Counted from the first letter of the stretch, positions 10,291 through 19,380 are shown. The stretch: 45,506 nt of DNA from Bacillus sp. FJAT-27225 (GCF_001685025.1 NZ_MAYU01000003.1:1-45506), one strand, 5' to 3'. The notes: generated from the sequence alone by a model not told the origin. A program made the numbers and translations.

Positions 10291-10716
10291 ATGAGTGAAA
10301 AATTATTTACGTCTTCAGTAACTGCTTCCGGCGGCAGGGAGGGACATGTACGGTCTTCAAATGGGAATATTGATTTTGATACAGCCATGCCTGGCACGCC
10401 AAGAGCGGAACAGCTTCCTGATGCTGTGAACCCTGAACTCCTCTTTGCCGCAGGCTACTCAGCTTGTTTTGATGGCGCTCTGCAGTTGATGGCGAGAAAA
10501 GAGCGCGTAAAGCTTGACTCTGAGGTAACCGCGAATGTAAGCTTATTAAAAGATGAAACAGACGATGGCTTCAAGATTGCAGTAAAGCTAGAGGTAAAAG
10601 GGACAGGCGTTGACAAAGAAACCCTGGAGGGCCTCGTCCATAAAGCGCACGAATTTTGTCCATATTCCAAAGCGACCCGAGGGAATGTTGATGTTATTCT
10701 TGAAGTAATAGAATAG
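10291..10716 (+). CDS. ohr: Organic hydroperoxide resistance protein (Ohr/OsmC family)
   Basis: Thiol peroxidase that reduces organic hydroperoxides, 141 aa. Both catalytic cysteines are visible, Cys59 in YSACFDGAL and Cys123 in HEFCPYSKAT, the pattern separating Ohr from plain OsmC. The N-terminus has a typical beta-rich dimer motif. The start is preceded by ATGGAGG. In B. subtilis such genes are controlled by OhrR or sigma-B. No regulator gene is adjacent and I could not confirm an operator. It stands alone, with its own terminator. Confidence 0.95.
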   Translation: MSEKLFTSSVTASGGREGHVRSSNGNIDFDTAMPGTPRAEQLPDAVNPELLFAAGYSACFDGALQLMARKERVKLDSEVTANVSLLKDETDDGFKIAVKLEVKGTGVDKETLEGLVHKAHEFCPYSKATRGNVDVILEVIE

Positions 10717-10725
10717 GATGTTAAG

Positions 10726-10748
10726 GTGCTGCCCAGGCAGCACTTTTC
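10726..10748 (+). terminator. Terminator of ohr
   Basis: GTGCTGCC and GGCAGCAC form a tight hairpin followed by TTTTCG. Confidence 0.75.
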
Positions 10749-10785
10749 GTTTATTTGCGTGTAAGAAAAGGAAGGAATGGTTAGG

Positions 10786-11097
10786 GTGGATGTTAGAATT
10801 AAACATGCCGCGGCTCAAGAATTAAAAAAATATGAGTATAATGAAAATGAAGGTGTCAGGATTGAAGCAGTTTTTGTTGGAAGCTGTTCAATCTATGCCG
10901 AACATTATTTAAAGATTGACGAAGAACATGAAGACGATGATTGTTTCGGGATTGAAGGAATTCCGGTACTTGTCTCAAAGGAAAGCCAGAAACATCTTCA
11001 TAACCGAATAACACTTGATTTTAATTCCACAATGGGTTTTAAACTATCATCTGATGAGGAAGTATACCGATATAACCTTAAGCTCGAACGTGTTTAA
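10786..11097 (+). CDS. HesB/IscA-like iron-sulfur biosynthesis family protein
   Basis: About 103 aa with the HesB/YadR/YfhF-type fold: an N-terminal helix-strand with AAAQELKKY, then GVRIEAVFVGSC and a C-terminal FKLSSDEEVY segment. A-type carriers have three conserved Cys. Only the GSC Cys and one in DDCFGI are present, so cluster carriage is doubtful. GTG 10786 is favoured because GGAAGG lies ten bases upstream; an ATG at 10777 is too close to it. The gene is followed at 23 bases by the Nudix gene. Confidence 0.7.
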   Translation: MDVRIKHAAAQELKKYEYNENEGVRIEAVFVGSCSIYAEHYLKIDEEHEDDDCFGIEGIPVLVSKESQKHLHNRITLDFNSTMGFKLSSDEEVYRYNLKLERV

Positions 11098-11120
11098 TGA
11101 TGAAACAGGAATGATGCTGA

Positions 11121-11744
11121 ATGAATCCCAATGATATCATAGTAAAACTGAATACACATAGACCGAAGATTCTTGGCAGTGAAAATTTCAGGAAGTATGC
11201 GATTCTCCTTCCACTTGTAAAAACAAATGAAGGGATATCGATTCTGTTTGAAATCCGCTCGCTTAAACTAAGGCGCCAGCCTGGGGAAATTTGTTTTCCG
11301 GGAGGCAGGATAGACCCTGGGGACAAGGATGAACAAGAAGCTGCGATTCGAGAAACAATTGAAGAGCTGGGGATAGCCCGTGAACACATTACTCATGTAA
11401 AACCACTAGACTTTATGATTTCCCCGTTCGGTATGATTATTTACCCTTTTGCCGGTTTCCTGGGAGGGTTTGAAAAGCTGTGCCCTAACGAGGCGGAAGT
11501 TGGAGAGGTATTTACTGTTCCGCTCGAGTTTTTTATGAAGACCGAACCTGATGTTTACCATATTAATATCAGGCCTGAGCCAGAAGAAAACTTTCCATTT
11601 GATAAGGTTGTCGGCGGAAGGGATTACGATTTCAGGGCTGCCAGGATGGATGAATATTTTTATGAATATGAAGGCAGGATTATTTGGGGGCTCACCGCTC
11701 GGATTCTTGCGCACTTTATCACAATTTTAAAAGAAACAAGCTAA
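11121..11744 (+). CDS. Nudix hydrolase, CoA pyrophosphatase-like (NudL/YeaB type)
   Basis: A 207-aa Nudix protein. The segment EIRSLKLRRQPGEICFPGG followed by RIDPGDKDEQEAAIRETIEELGI matches the combined UPF0035 plus Nudix box. That pairing marks enzymes splitting CoA and its derivatives into 4'-phosphopantetheine and 3',5'-ADP. The RETIEELG catalytic core is intact. The UPF0035 element supports CoA specificity, but substrate is inferred. The gene converges on mreBH with a shared terminator between them. Confidence 0.85.
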   Translation: MNPNDIIVKLNTHRPKILGSENFRKYAILLPLVKTNEGISILFEIRSLKLRRQPGEICFPGGRIDPGDKDEQEAAIRETIEELGIAREHITHVKPLDFMISPFGMIIYPFAGFLGGFEKLCPNEAEVGEVFTVPLEFFMKTEPDVYHINIRPEPEENFPFDKVVGGRDYDFRAARMDEYFYEYEGRIIWGLTARILAHFITILKETS

Positions 11745-11746
11745 AG

Positions 11747-11778
11747 AAGCACGCCATAATTGCACGGCGTGCTTTTTT
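11747..11778. terminator. Bidirectional terminator between the Nudix gene and mreBH
   Basis: AAGCACGCC and GGCGTGCTT form a 9-bp stem with T-rich sequence on both sides. Confidence 0.85.
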
Positions 11779-11802
11779 CTTGGTATGTTTATGTTTTTGT
11801 TT

Positions 11803-12810
11803 TTACTTTGCTGCAGCCTGGAGTTTTCCGATAAATTGAAGAGCTCTTCCTGTACCGATAGCAACCGACTCAAGCGGATTTTCTGCAACATTGACAGGAA
11901 CGAAGATTTCCTTGGAAAGCCATTCTTCCATGCCTTTCATCAGGGCGCCGCCTCCAGTGATTATAACACCCTGGTCAACGATATCACCGCTCAGCTCAGC
12001 CGGGCAATCCTCAAGGGTAGCACGGATCGCCTCAAGAATGTGAAGAAGTGACTCTTTTACGCAATCTCTGATTTCGTAGGAAGAAAGAGTGATTGTTTTC
12101 GGAAGGCCTGTAACAAGGTCACGGCCGCGTACTTCCATCTTTAGCTCTGCGTGGTCTACAAGAGCATAGCCGATTTCCATTTTAATTTGCTCCGCAGTCC
12201 TTTCGCCAATCAGGACGTTATATTCGTTGCGTACGTGCTTAATAATATCCTCGTCCATGCGGTCACCCGCAATTCTAATCGAGTGGCATGCCACGACCCC
12301 ACCGAAAGATATAATGGCTACTTCGGTTGTACCCCCGCCTATATCAACAACGACATTGGCAATTGGTTCATCGACTGGGAGTCCCGCCCCAATTGCTGCG
12401 GCAACGGGTTCTTCAATTAAGTGGACTTTCTTTGCCCCTGCATTCCGGACCGCATCGGTGATCGCTCTGCGCTCTACGCCTGTCGAACCGGATGGTGTAC
12501 AAACGACAACATTAGGCTTGCGCAGGGACAAGCCCAATTTCTTAGAAGCTTTTTTCATAATGCTTTTCAACATTTCGGTTGTCATATCGTAATCGGCAAT
12601 GACTCCCTCTCTTAGCGGGCGGATTGCGACAATTTTGCCGGGCGTCTTCCCGATCATTACTTTAGCTTCCGCCCCAACTGCGACGACACTCTTCGTCTGG
12701 GTGTCAATTGCTACAACAGATGGTTCATTTACTGCAATTCCCTTGTTTTTACTATAAACTAATATATTGGCTGTACCTAAATCGATTCCAATTTCAGCAT
12801 TCGATAACAT
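11803..12810 (-). CDS. mreBH: Actin-like cell-shape protein MreBH
   Basis: Bacterial actin homologue, 335 aa, of the MreB/Mbl/MreBH family. MreBH filaments guide lateral-wall synthesis and position the LytE hydrolase in B. subtilis. The actin phosphate loops [19 protein letters not shown] and [15 protein letters not shown] are intact. The start [20 protein letters not shown] is far closer to MreBH than to Mbl or MreB. It stands outside any mreBCD operon, as MreBH does in B. subtilis. AAAGGGGGAC precedes the ATG. Confidence 0.9.
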   Translation of the reverse strand: MLSNAEIGIDLGTANILVYSKNKGIAVNEPSVVAIDTQTKSVVAVGAEAKVMIGKTPGKIVAIRPLREGVIADYDMTTEMLKSIMKKASKKLGLSLRKPNVVVCTPSGSTGVERRAITDAVRNAGAKKVHLIEEPVAAAIGAGLPVDEPIANVVVDIGGGTTEVAIISFGGVVACHSIRIAGDRMDEDIIKHVRNEYNVLIGERTAEQIKMEIGYALVDHAELKMEVRGRDLVTGLPKTITLSSYEIRDCVKESLLHILEAIRATLEDCPAELSGDIVDQGVIITGGGALMKGMEEWLSKEIFVPVNVAENPLESVAIGTGRALQFIGKLQAAAK

Positions 12811-13057
12811 ACCCTAATATGTCCCCCTTTTTCAAACGCGGGCAAGAGCCGCCGGTAATCATAAATATCATGTGCGAACAAATCTGCACAAAATAGACTT
12901 CTATTAGACTACCATCGGTTTGGGGGTAATAGCGGGTTTGTCACCGAATCGTTATCGAATTGTAAAGAAAGATGTAAATTTATGCAGAATATGAAAAGCT
13001 TGAAAGAATACAAATGGTATTCTATGCCCATACTTGGATGAGAAATTGCCTCGAATT

Positions 13058-13086
13058 TTGGAACGTGAACCAAGTTTGTGTATAAT
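13058..13086 (+). promoter_or_regulatory. Sigma-A promoter of miaA-hfq
   Basis: TTGGAA (13058-13063) and a perfect TATAAT (13081-13086) are separated by exactly 17 bases, about 40 bases upstream of the miaA start. Confidence 0.75.
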
Positions 13087-13123
13087 AGAGACAATATGGT
13101 AAATGGATAGCGGGAGGGACATT

Positions 13124-14077
13124 TTGGATAGTTTGCAAAAATTGATTGTGATCATCGGGCCGACTGCTGTTGGAAAGACCAAATTGGGTGTTGAACTGGC
13201 TAAACGCTATAACGGTGAAATTATCAGCGGGGATTCCATGCAAGTTTACAAAGGCATGGATATTGGAACTGCTAAAGTGACGCCAGAGGAGACAGAGGGC
13301 ATACCGCACCACCTTATTGATATAAAAGAACCGGATGAACCCTTCTCTGTTGCGGAGTTCCAAAGCATCGTCAGGAAGAAGATTGGTGAAATATCCTCAC
13401 GCGGAAAACTGCCCATCATCGTTGGCGGAACCGGGCTCTATATCCAAGCGGTCCTCTATGATTACCACTTTTCTGATTCACCTGCTAACGAAGAGTTCAG
13501 ATCCGCACTAGAGCAAAAGGCAATGACTGAGGGCAATGAAGCGGTCCATAACGAGCTTGCCAATTTGGATCCAGAGGCGGCAAGCCAGTTGCATCCGAAT
13601 AATTTGAGAAGGGTCATCCGCGCAATCGAACTCATTAAGGAAAGCGGAATGCCTTTACGTGATGTTCAAAAGCAGAATGAACCGGACCTTCTTTATCAGG
13701 CTGCCATAATAGGGTTGACGATGGAGAGGGAAAAATTATATGAGCGGATTAACAAACGGGTTGACCTCATGATGAAGGCAGGACTCCACGATGAAGTCCA
13801 TTCCTTGGTGAATAAAGGTTTTCGCAATACCCAGGCTATGCAGGCAATCGGATATAAGGAATTCTTTCCATATTTCGACGGGGGAGGAACTCTCGAAGAA
13901 TCAGTGGAATTATTAAAACAAAATTCAAGAAGATATGCAAAACGCCAGCTCACATGGTTTCGAAATAAGATGGATGTGGAATGGTATGATATGACAAATG
14001 AAGATACCCTTTCAAAAAAAATAACCGAAATTTCAGGGTATATTGAAGGAAAGCTTCAAGTAAAATCGAATACATAG
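13124..14077 (+). CDS. miaA: tRNA dimethylallyltransferase MiaA
   Basis: Adds the isopentenyl group to A37 of tRNAs reading UNN codons, making the substrate of MiaB. The P-loop [15 protein letters not shown], the [15 protein letters not shown] motif and the GGTGLYIQA motif are all present. TTG 13124 is chosen because GGGAGGG lies five bases upstream, giving 317 aa, close to the usual 314. The more upstream ATG lies before the ribosome binding site. hfq follows after 29 bases, the classical miaA-hfq pairing. Confidence 0.96.
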   Translation: MDSLQKLIVIIGPTAVGKTKLGVELAKRYNGEIISGDSMQVYKGMDIGTAKVTPEETEGIPHHLIDIKEPDEPFSVAEFQSIVRKKIGEISSRGKLPIIVGGTGLYIQAVLYDYHFSDSPANEEFRSALEQKAMTEGNEAVHNELANLDPEAASQLHPNNLRRVIRAIELIKESGMPLRDVQKQNEPDLLYQAAIIGLTMEREKLYERINKRVDLMMKAGLHDEVHSLVNKGFRNTQAMQAIGYKEFFPYFDGGGTLEESVELLKQNSRRYAKRQLTWFRNKMDVEWYDMTNEDTLSKKITEISGYIEGKLQVKSNT

Positions 14078-14106
14078 TAGTAGAGATAAAAGAGGAGGAT
14101 TTTTTT

Positions 14107-14334
14107 ATGAAAACAGCTATCAATATCCAGGACCAATTTTTAAATCAGCTTCGCAAGGACAATACAAATGTAACTGTATTCCTTTTGAACGGATTCCAGT
14201 TGAGAGGCCAAATCAAAGGCTTTGACAATTTCACTGTCCTTTTTGAATCCGAAGGAAAACAGCAGCTTGTATATAAGCATGCCATTTCTACATTTGCCCC
14301 TTCCCGCAATGTCCAGTTGGATTTGGAAGGATAA
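14107..14334 (+). CDS. hfq: RNA chaperone Hfq
   Basis: A 75-aa Sm-like protein that assembles into a hexameric ring binding small RNAs and mRNA tails. The Sm1 motif ([22 protein letters not shown]) and Sm2 motif ([12 protein letters not shown]) are intact. The start has AGAGGAGG. It is the last gene of the miaA operon and is followed by a strong terminator. Confidence 0.98.
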   Translation: MKTAINIQDQFLNQLRKDNTNVTVFLLNGFQLRGQIKGFDNFTVLFESEGKQQLVYKHAISTFAPSRNVQLDLEG

Positions 14335-14365
14335 TAACCCATAACGTAAAAGATAAAGTTAACTT

Positions 14366-14403
14366 AAATCAGTGGAGGAGCTTCAACCTCCACTGATTTT
14401 TTA
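14366..14403 (+). terminator. Terminator of miaA-hfq
   Basis: A perfect 13-bp stem (AAATCAGTGGAGG with CCTCCACTGATTT), an eight-base loop and a T run. Confidence 0.9.
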
Positions 14404-14496
14404 GTTTAACCAATCCGACCTTCAGGGGTAATTGCCTCCAAGAGAGGCCTAGACATGAATATGGAATAAATCTGGCCGGATTAGATTCGGGCCTTT

Positions 14497-14653
14497 TTTA
14501 TCCCGCATTAACGGGCTGTAAGACCCGCACCTTAAGAATGAGGCTCGAAGAAGCGTAGGTGGGGGATAACAGCCCGTAAGAGCCCGATTGGTTCAACTAA
14601 CAATCAGTGGGGGATGAAGAAAACCCCCACTGATTGAAGTTTCACTTTATTTT
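14497..14653. repeat. Hairpin-rich interspersed repeat, copy 2 (well preserved)
   Basis: This copy shows the intact architecture. An outer stem pairs ACGGGCTGT (14511-14519) with ACAGCCCGT (14569-14577) and encloses a CCGCACCT / AGGTGGGGG arm. After GAGCCCGATTGGTTCAACTA comes a near-perfect terminal hairpin, CAATCAGTGGGGG with CCCCCACTGATTG. The end is AAGTTTCACTTTAT. The same modules, more degraded, form copy 1 after mutL. No ORF lies inside. It is a mobile or structured-RNA repeat of unknown class. Confidence 0.8.
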
Positions 14654-14803
14654 TCCAGATATTTTAAGCCGTGTATGAATAAGTATAGTAAGAAGGGATG
14701 CTCTCTCGATCTAAGAAATACCGGGAGTCCGGTTTCCAAAGCCTAATCAGGAAACATACAGCCAAGAACTGTGTATATTGTTTGATAATGAGAGGTGAAC
14801 GCT

Positions 14804-15751
14804 TTGGACCAGCCTATGCGCATGAAAGACAATGGCCAAATCAGCATTGTCCTGAATTCACAGAAACGAAAGCCTGCCTCCCCGGATATAAATCTTTCTT
14901 ACAACACCCCGAAGATATCCAGCCAGGAACATACCGCTTTAAAGGAAATCGAGGAAGAGTTGGGTGAGTTGGTCGGGATGGAAGAAATGAAGAAGACAAT
15001 AAAAGAAATTTATGCCTGGATTTATATCAATAAAAAGCGGGAAGAGGCGGGGTTAAAGGCCAAAAAACAGGCACTCCATATGATGTTCAAGGGCAACCCG
15101 GGAACAGGAAAGACAACCGTAGCGAGGCTGATCGGGAAATTATTCCTTAAAATGAATGTTCTAACCAAGGGGCATCTAATAGAAGCGGAACGGGCGGATT
15201 TGGTTGGAGAATATATCGGGCATACTGCACAAAAGACCCGCGACCTTGTAAAAAAGGCGATGGGGGGCATTTTATTCGTCGATGAAGCCTATTCGCTTGG
15301 AAGAGGCGGTGAAAAGGATTTTGGAAAAGAAGCCATTGATACACTGGTTAAGCATATGGAGGACAAACAGCATGATTTTATTCTGATTTTGGCAGGGTAT
15401 TCCCGTGAAATGGATCATTTTCTTTCACTAAACCCAGGGCTCCATTCACGATTCCCGCTTGTGATTGACTTTCCTGATTACCAAAACGAACAACTTATGG
15501 AGATTGCGGTGCGAATGGCTAAAGAGCGGGATTATGTTCTTAGCCATGAAGCAGAACGGAAACTTCGCGAGCATCTCGTTTGGCTCAGGTCTGCACTTTC
15601 TCCAAATGCTTTCTCGAATGGCCGGTATATCCGTAATGTAATTGAGAAGTCGATACGCTCCCAGGCGATGCGGCTCCTGATGCAAAGCAGCTATGACCGT
15701 CACGATCTCATGACAATCCGCAGCAACGACCTCGTCTTTGAGGAAGAATAG
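14804..15751 (+). CDS. spoVK: Stage V sporulation protein K (AAA+ ATPase)
   Basis: AAA+ ATPase of the CbbX/SpoVK family, needed in the mother cell for spore maturation in B. subtilis; 315 aa here. Walker A is GNPGTGKTTVARL (near residue 98) and the Walker B region is GGILFVDEAYSLGRGG. The downstream DTLVKHMEDKQHDFILILAGYS block is diagnostic of SpoVK. TTG 14804 is preferred since AGAGGTG lies six bases upstream; an alternative GTG at 14795 is part of that site. The position ahead of hflX-ynbB matches B. subtilis. Confidence 0.95.
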   Translation: MDQPMRMKDNGQISIVLNSQKRKPASPDINLSYNTPKISSQEHTALKEIEEELGELVGMEEMKKTIKEIYAWIYINKKREEAGLKAKKQALHMMFKGNPGTGKTTVARLIGKLFLKMNVLTKGHLIEAERADLVGEYIGHTAQKTRDLVKKAMGGILFVDEAYSLGRGGEKDFGKEAIDTLVKHMEDKQHDFILILAGYSREMDHFLSLNPGLHSRFPLVIDFPDYQNEQLMEIAVRMAKERDYVLSHEAERKLREHLVWLRSALSPNAFSNGRYIRNVIEKSIRSQAMRLLMQSSYDRHDLMTIRSNDLVFEEE

Positions 15752-15774
15752 GGAGGTTGTTTTAACAGATAAGG

Positions 15775-15803
15775 TACCACAGTCTGGAACTGTGGTATTT
15801 TTT
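15775..15803 (+). terminator. Terminator of spoVK
   Basis: TACCACAGT and ACTGTGGTA form a 9-bp stem with a five-base loop, followed by seven T. Confidence 0.9.
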
Positions 15804-16078
15804 CGTATGGTTGAAGGCAGTAGTGAGTGTGCTGTGTAATGTATGAGTTTGTACTGGGTTGGATGATAAAAAAGGAGATGCTCAGTACAGATAACGTAGG
15901 CCTGATTCCTGCTCTAAGATGAGTACTCGCTTTTTTAAAATTTTTTTCTGCTTAAAAACAGGAGAAGAGGGAAAGACAAATGTAGGGGAGCTTTTCCCTT
16001 TGACCGTGGGCAGATAATTTGATAGGACCATTGGTATTTGCTACCTTTATGAGTAAATAATGATTGGAGGAATGGAAA
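15804..16078. other. Intergenic region before the glutaredoxin gene
   Basis: No convincing gene is seen on either strand. A GAGGGAAAG / CTTTTCCCTTT partial inverted repeat (around 15966-16001) and a TTGGAGGAATGG ribosome binding site just before 16079 are the only visible elements. Confidence 0.5.
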
Positions 16079-16312
16079 ATGAACGATATTACTGTGTACA
16101 CTACCAACACCTGACCGTACTGCACAATGATGAAAAACTTCCTTGAGGCTCAAGGATTGGACTATAAAGTTGTAAATGTACAAGAAGATCCGATTGCCGC
16201 ACAGCGGCTGGTCAATGAAACTGGGCAGATGGGTGTCCCTCAGACAAAAGTAAATGGACACTGGGTGCTCGGCTTCGATCCTGAAACACTGATGCAGTAT
16301 GTGAATAAGTAA
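16079..16312 (+). CDS. Glutaredoxin-like protein with in-frame TGA at the catalytic Cys (candidate selenoprotein)
   Basis: Read through the TGA at 16112-16114, this is a 77-aa glutaredoxin/NrdH-type protein. Its start is MNDITVYTTNT, then U12, then PYCTMMKNFLEAQ. The rest is a normal thioredoxin fold with the cis-Pro motif GVPQTKVNG and a conserved C-terminal VLGFDPETLMQYV. The TGA stands exactly where the first Cys of CPYC belongs, and the resolving Cys15 is kept. The frame is intact on both sides, with TTGGAGG upstream. A short hairpin 27 bases after the TGA has the layout of a bacterial SECIS, and a tRNA-Sec gene is present at 38232. The alternative is a recent nonsense mutation. A start at the internal ATG (16127) would lack the whole active site. 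Confidence 0.8.
16141..16155 (+). promoter_or_regulatory. Candidate bacterial SECIS apical stem-loop
   Basis: CCTTGA and TCAAGG form a 6-bp stem with the triloop GGC. It lies within the glutaredoxin reading frame. The loop begins 32 bases after the TGA, and a G stands in the first two loop positions. This matches the published general bacterial SECIS layout (apical loop about 16-37 bases after the UGA, G early in the loop). A longer lower stem was not established. Confidence 0.55.
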
Positions 16313-16320
16313 TTTTGTTA

Positions 16321-16346
16321 AAAAGGAGGCTTTTGCCTCTTTTTTT
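16321..16346 (+). terminator. Terminator of the glutaredoxin gene
   Basis: AAAAGGAGGC pairs with GCCTCTTTTT (one G-T wobble) and runs into a nine-T tract. A dedicated terminator directly after the normal stop supports the full-length read-through gene. Confidence 0.85.
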
Positions 16347-16836
16347 TTGCCGAAATGTAAATGGACTGGTGTAGCTGGATTCACAAAACGAACATTGTTT
16401 CACGAGATTGGGAACAGTACCTCCGGAGAACGCGAACAGAGCTCGGTAAAATGCGAACAGTGCCAGGCACGCCCCGGTTTTTATTGTTTCACAGAAAAAG
16501 TTACACAGCCTGGTTTTTTCAAGATGCTTGTACGGCAAGGCAACAGGTTTGTGGCAGCTTTGTGAAAATCCCGGATAAACTTCTACAATCTCGGATAAAA
16601 GTTCAAAAGTCTCGGATATACTTTCAAGCGCCACGTAACATGAGCACGGACCCAACAATATGCATTAGCCACCCTTCCGCAAACCAACTTTGTACTATTA
16701 CCCACCCTAAATTTAAACGGACAAAAGGTTTATAGCTTAAGTCCAACCTAATCAGACTCCTTATACCTCCCGGATTAGAGTATTCCCTGAAGTTTTGGTA
16801 TGATGGGAAAAAGAAAATGTGAAATGGGGTGGACCG
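16347..16836. repeat. Intergenic tract with two short tandem-repeat arrays
   Basis: No gene is supported in this roughly 490-base tract. GAACAG recurs at 16412, 16434 and 16455 (period 21-22) and ends in AGTGCCAGGCAC. CGGATA recurs at 16572, 16592 and 16613 (period 20-21) in units of the form CTCGGATAAA-N-TTC. The two arrays have different unit sequences but nearly the same, two-helical-turn period. Confidence 0.65.
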
Positions 16837-18096
16837 ATGGAAACAAGAACAGAGAAAGAAAAAGCAATTCTGGTCGGTTGCCAGACGACAGAAGAGGATG
16901 ATCTTCGTTTTCAATATTCAATGGAGGAGTTGGTTTCCCTAACTGAAACGGCAAGGGGAGAGGTCATGGTATCGGTTGTCCAGAAACGGGAAAGGATCCA
17001 TCCAGCTACATATATCGGCAAGGGAAAAGTGGAGGAGCTGAAGGCGCTCGTCGACCAGCTTGAAGCGGACCTGGTCATTTTTAACGACGAATTGTCCCCA
17101 AGCCAGAAGCGGAATCTTGGAGCGGCTCTTGATGCAAGGATTATCGACCGCACCCAGTTAATTCTTGATATCTTCGCTCAGCGCGCCCGTTCCAAAGAAG
17201 GAAAGCTTCAGGTGGAACTCGCCCAGCTTCAATATTTGCTGCCGCGCCTTGCTGGCCAGGGAACTGCGCTGTCACGACTCGGTGCAGGTATCGGAACGAG
17301 GGGGCCTGGTGAAACAAAGCTTGAATCAGACCGCCGCCATATCCGCAAACGGATTGATGAAATTAAGCAGCAGCTTTCGGTCATTGTCCAGCATCGTGAC
17401 CGCTATAGGGAGCGCCGCAAAAAGAACAAGGCGTTTCAGATGGCGATAGCCGGCTACACCAACGCAGGAAAATCCACGTTGTTTAACAGGCTTTCCGAAG
17501 CAGAATCGTATGAGGAAAATCAGTTGTTTGCAACGCTGGATCCGATGACCAGGAAGGTTATTTTACCAAGCGGCTTCGTTGCATTAATCACCGATACGGT
17601 TGGATTTATTCAGGATTTGCCGACGTCATTAATCGCGGCCTTCCGTTCTACTCTCGAAGAAGTAAAGGAAGCAGATTTAATCCTTCATGTGGTCGACATG
17701 TCAAATCCGGATTATTTTCATCATGAAAAAACAGTGAAAAGGCTGCTTGAAGAATTGGAAGTTCATGATATTCCTCAACTGACCGTATACAACAAAAGGG
17801 ATATTCAGCATCCTGATTTTGTGCCGACTGCTGATACACCAACGGCCTTTATATCCGCTTTTGATAAGGATGACCGGGATGCCCTGAAACGGAAAATTGA
17901 AGAAACAGCGATTGCGATGATGGAGCTGTATAATGTCCTTATACCAGCTACTGAAGGGAAATTATTGTCCCAGTTAAAAAATGAAACAATTCTAAGAGAG
18001 CTTTCCTTTATCGAGGAACATCAGCTTTATAGCTGTAAAGGCTATACATTAAAAGAACATCATGTGACTGGACAACTACAAAAATATACAGTTTAG
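16837..18096 (+). CDS. hflX: Ribosome-associated GTPase HflX
   Basis: OBG-HflX family GTPase (YnbA in B. subtilis), which splits or rescues stalled 70S ribosomes under stress; 419 aa. The N-terminal glycine-rich domain includes [10 protein letters not shown]. The middle helical region has the [18 protein letters not shown] motif. The G domain has [12 protein letters not shown] (G1), [10 protein letters not shown] (G3) and NKRD (G4). ATG 16837 is chosen because GGGGTGG lies five bases upstream. ynbB begins 14 bases after its stop. Confidence 0.96.
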   Translation: METRTEKEKAILVGCQTTEEDDLRFQYSMEELVSLTETARGEVMVSVVQKRERIHPATYIGKGKVEELKALVDQLEADLVIFNDELSPSQKRNLGAALDARIIDRTQLILDIFAQRARSKEGKLQVELAQLQYLLPRLAGQGTALSRLGAGIGTRGPGETKLESDRRHIRKRIDEIKQQLSVIVQHRDRYRERRKKNKAFQMAIAGYTNAGKSTLFNRLSEAESYEENQLFATLDPMTRKVILPSGFVALITDTVGFIQDLPTSLIAAFRSTLEEVKEADLILHVVDMSNPDYFHHEKTVKRLLEELEVHDIPQLTVYNKRDIQHPDFVPTADTPTAFISAFDKDDRDALKRKIEETAIAMMELYNVLIPATEGKLLSQLKNETILRELSFIEEHQLYSCKGYTLKEHHVTGQLQKYTV

Positions 18097-18110
18097 AATG
18101 GAGCAACAGC

Positions 18111-19376
18111 ATGTTTGAGCAACTGAAACACGGAGTAAGATTAAAGCAACTTGCAAAGGAGGTAGAAGACCAGGTACGGGAAGTCCACCAGCAAATTGAC
18201 GAGATTGTAGAAACAAATCAATTCAGGGTCCTCCAGAGCTTTCAAAAACATAAGGTCAGTGACATCCATTTCAATCCTTCCACTGGTTATGGATATGATG
18301 ATACCGGTCGGGATGTGCTGGCAAGTATTTATGCGGATGTGTTTGGGGCGGAGGCGGGGCTTGTTAGGCCGCAAATTATTTCTGGCACACATGCTATTTC
18401 CATCGCCTTATTCGGAATCCTAAGGCCTGGTGACGAGCTTCTGTACATAACAGGCAAACCTTACGATACATTGGAGGAGATTGTCGGCATCCGGGGTACG
18501 GGAAATGGGTCTCTAAAGGAATTCGGTATATCCTATGACAGTGTTGCCCTGATGCCGGATGGACAAATAGACTGGCAGGGAGTTGCCGGATCAATCAAAC
18601 CAAACACTAAGATGATCGGTATCCAGCGTTCAAAAGGATATGATACACGTCCATCCTTCACGGTGGATGAAATTGGTGAGATGTGTAAATTCGTAAAAAA
18701 AATTAACAGCGACCTTATCGTGTTTGTCGATAACTGTTATGGGGAATTTGTTGAAACGCTGGAGCCCTGCCATGCCGGAGTCGATTTGATGGCTGGGTCG
18801 CTCATAAAAAATCCAGGTGGAGGAATCGCTAAAACAGGCGGATATATCGTCGGAAAACAGGAATATGTGAATTCGTGTTCCTACCGGATGACGTCTCCTG
18901 GCATTGGTGCCGAGGCGGGTGCATCCTTGTATAGCCTTCAGGAGATGTACCAGGGATTTTTCCTTGCTTCGCATGTAGTGGGACAGGCACTTAAAGGTGC
19001 TGTCTTCACTTCTGCTATGCTTGAAAGGTTCGGGATGAAATCCTCCCCAACCTGGGATGCGAAAAGGACCGACCTCATCCAATCCGTAGAATTCAACGAT
19101 CGGGACAAAATGGTCGCCTTTTGCCAGGCAATCCAATATGCTTCTCCAGTTAACTCCTATGTAACTCCGTACCCTGCATATATGCCGGGATATGAAGATG
19201 ATGTCATTATGGCAGCAGGAACGTTCATACAAGGGGCAAGTATTGAATTGACAGCGGATGGCCCGCTAAGGCCGCCTTATGCTGCTTATGTCCAGGGGGG
19301 ACTTACATATTCCCATGTAAAAATTGCGGTTTGCCTGGCTATGGATCGATTGATTGATAATGGAATGGCAGACTAA
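18111..19376 (+). CDS. ynbB: PLP-dependent aluminium-resistance/methionine gamma-lyase family protein YnbB
   Basis: A 421-aa fold-type I PLP enzyme of the family annotated as aluminium resistance protein or methionine gamma-lyase-like. The family features YGYDDTGRD, the cofactor region PQIISGTHAI and the probable Schiff-base region SLIKNPGGGIAKTGGYI are intact. The true substrate is not known. It sits between hflX and glnR, as in B. subtilis, and is probably co-transcribed with hflX. Confidence 0.9.
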   Translation: MFEQLKHGVRLKQLAKEVEDQVREVHQQIDEIVETNQFRVLQSFQKHKVSDIHFNPSTGYGYDDTGRDVLASIYADVFGAEAGLVRPQIISGTHAISIALFGILRPGDELLYITGKPYDTLEEIVGIRGTGNGSLKEFGISYDSVALMPDGQIDWQGVAGSIKPNTKMIGIQRSKGYDTRPSFTVDEIGEMCKFVKKINSDLIVFVDNCYGEFVETLEPCHAGVDLMAGSLIKNPGGGIAKTGGYIVGKQEYVNSCSYRMTSPGIGAEAGASLYSLQEMYQGFFLASHVVGQALKGAVFTSAMLERFGMKSSPTWDAKRTDLIQSVEFNDRDKMVAFCQAIQYASPVNSYVTPYPAYMPGYEDDVIMAAGTFIQGASIELTADGPLRPPYAAYVQGGLTYSHVKIAVCLAMDRLIDNGMAD

Positions 19377-19380
19377 TCGA

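Noticed and set aside
12811-12930. ACCCCC on the minus strand (12922-12927) as a SigI-type -35 for mreBH
   Set aside because: MreBH is SigI-controlled in B. subtilis, and the -35-like word is present, but no CGAA-type -10 is seen at a proper distance.
16127-16312. Glutaredoxin gene starting at the internal ATG after the TGA
   Set aside because: It would lack the first beta strand and the whole active site, and has no ribosome binding site at that ATG; read-through or a nonsense mutation explains the data better.
16412-16632. CRISPR-like array
   Set aside because: Units are only about 21 bases with no constant repeat plus unique spacer structure, and no cas genes are present anywhere in the window.
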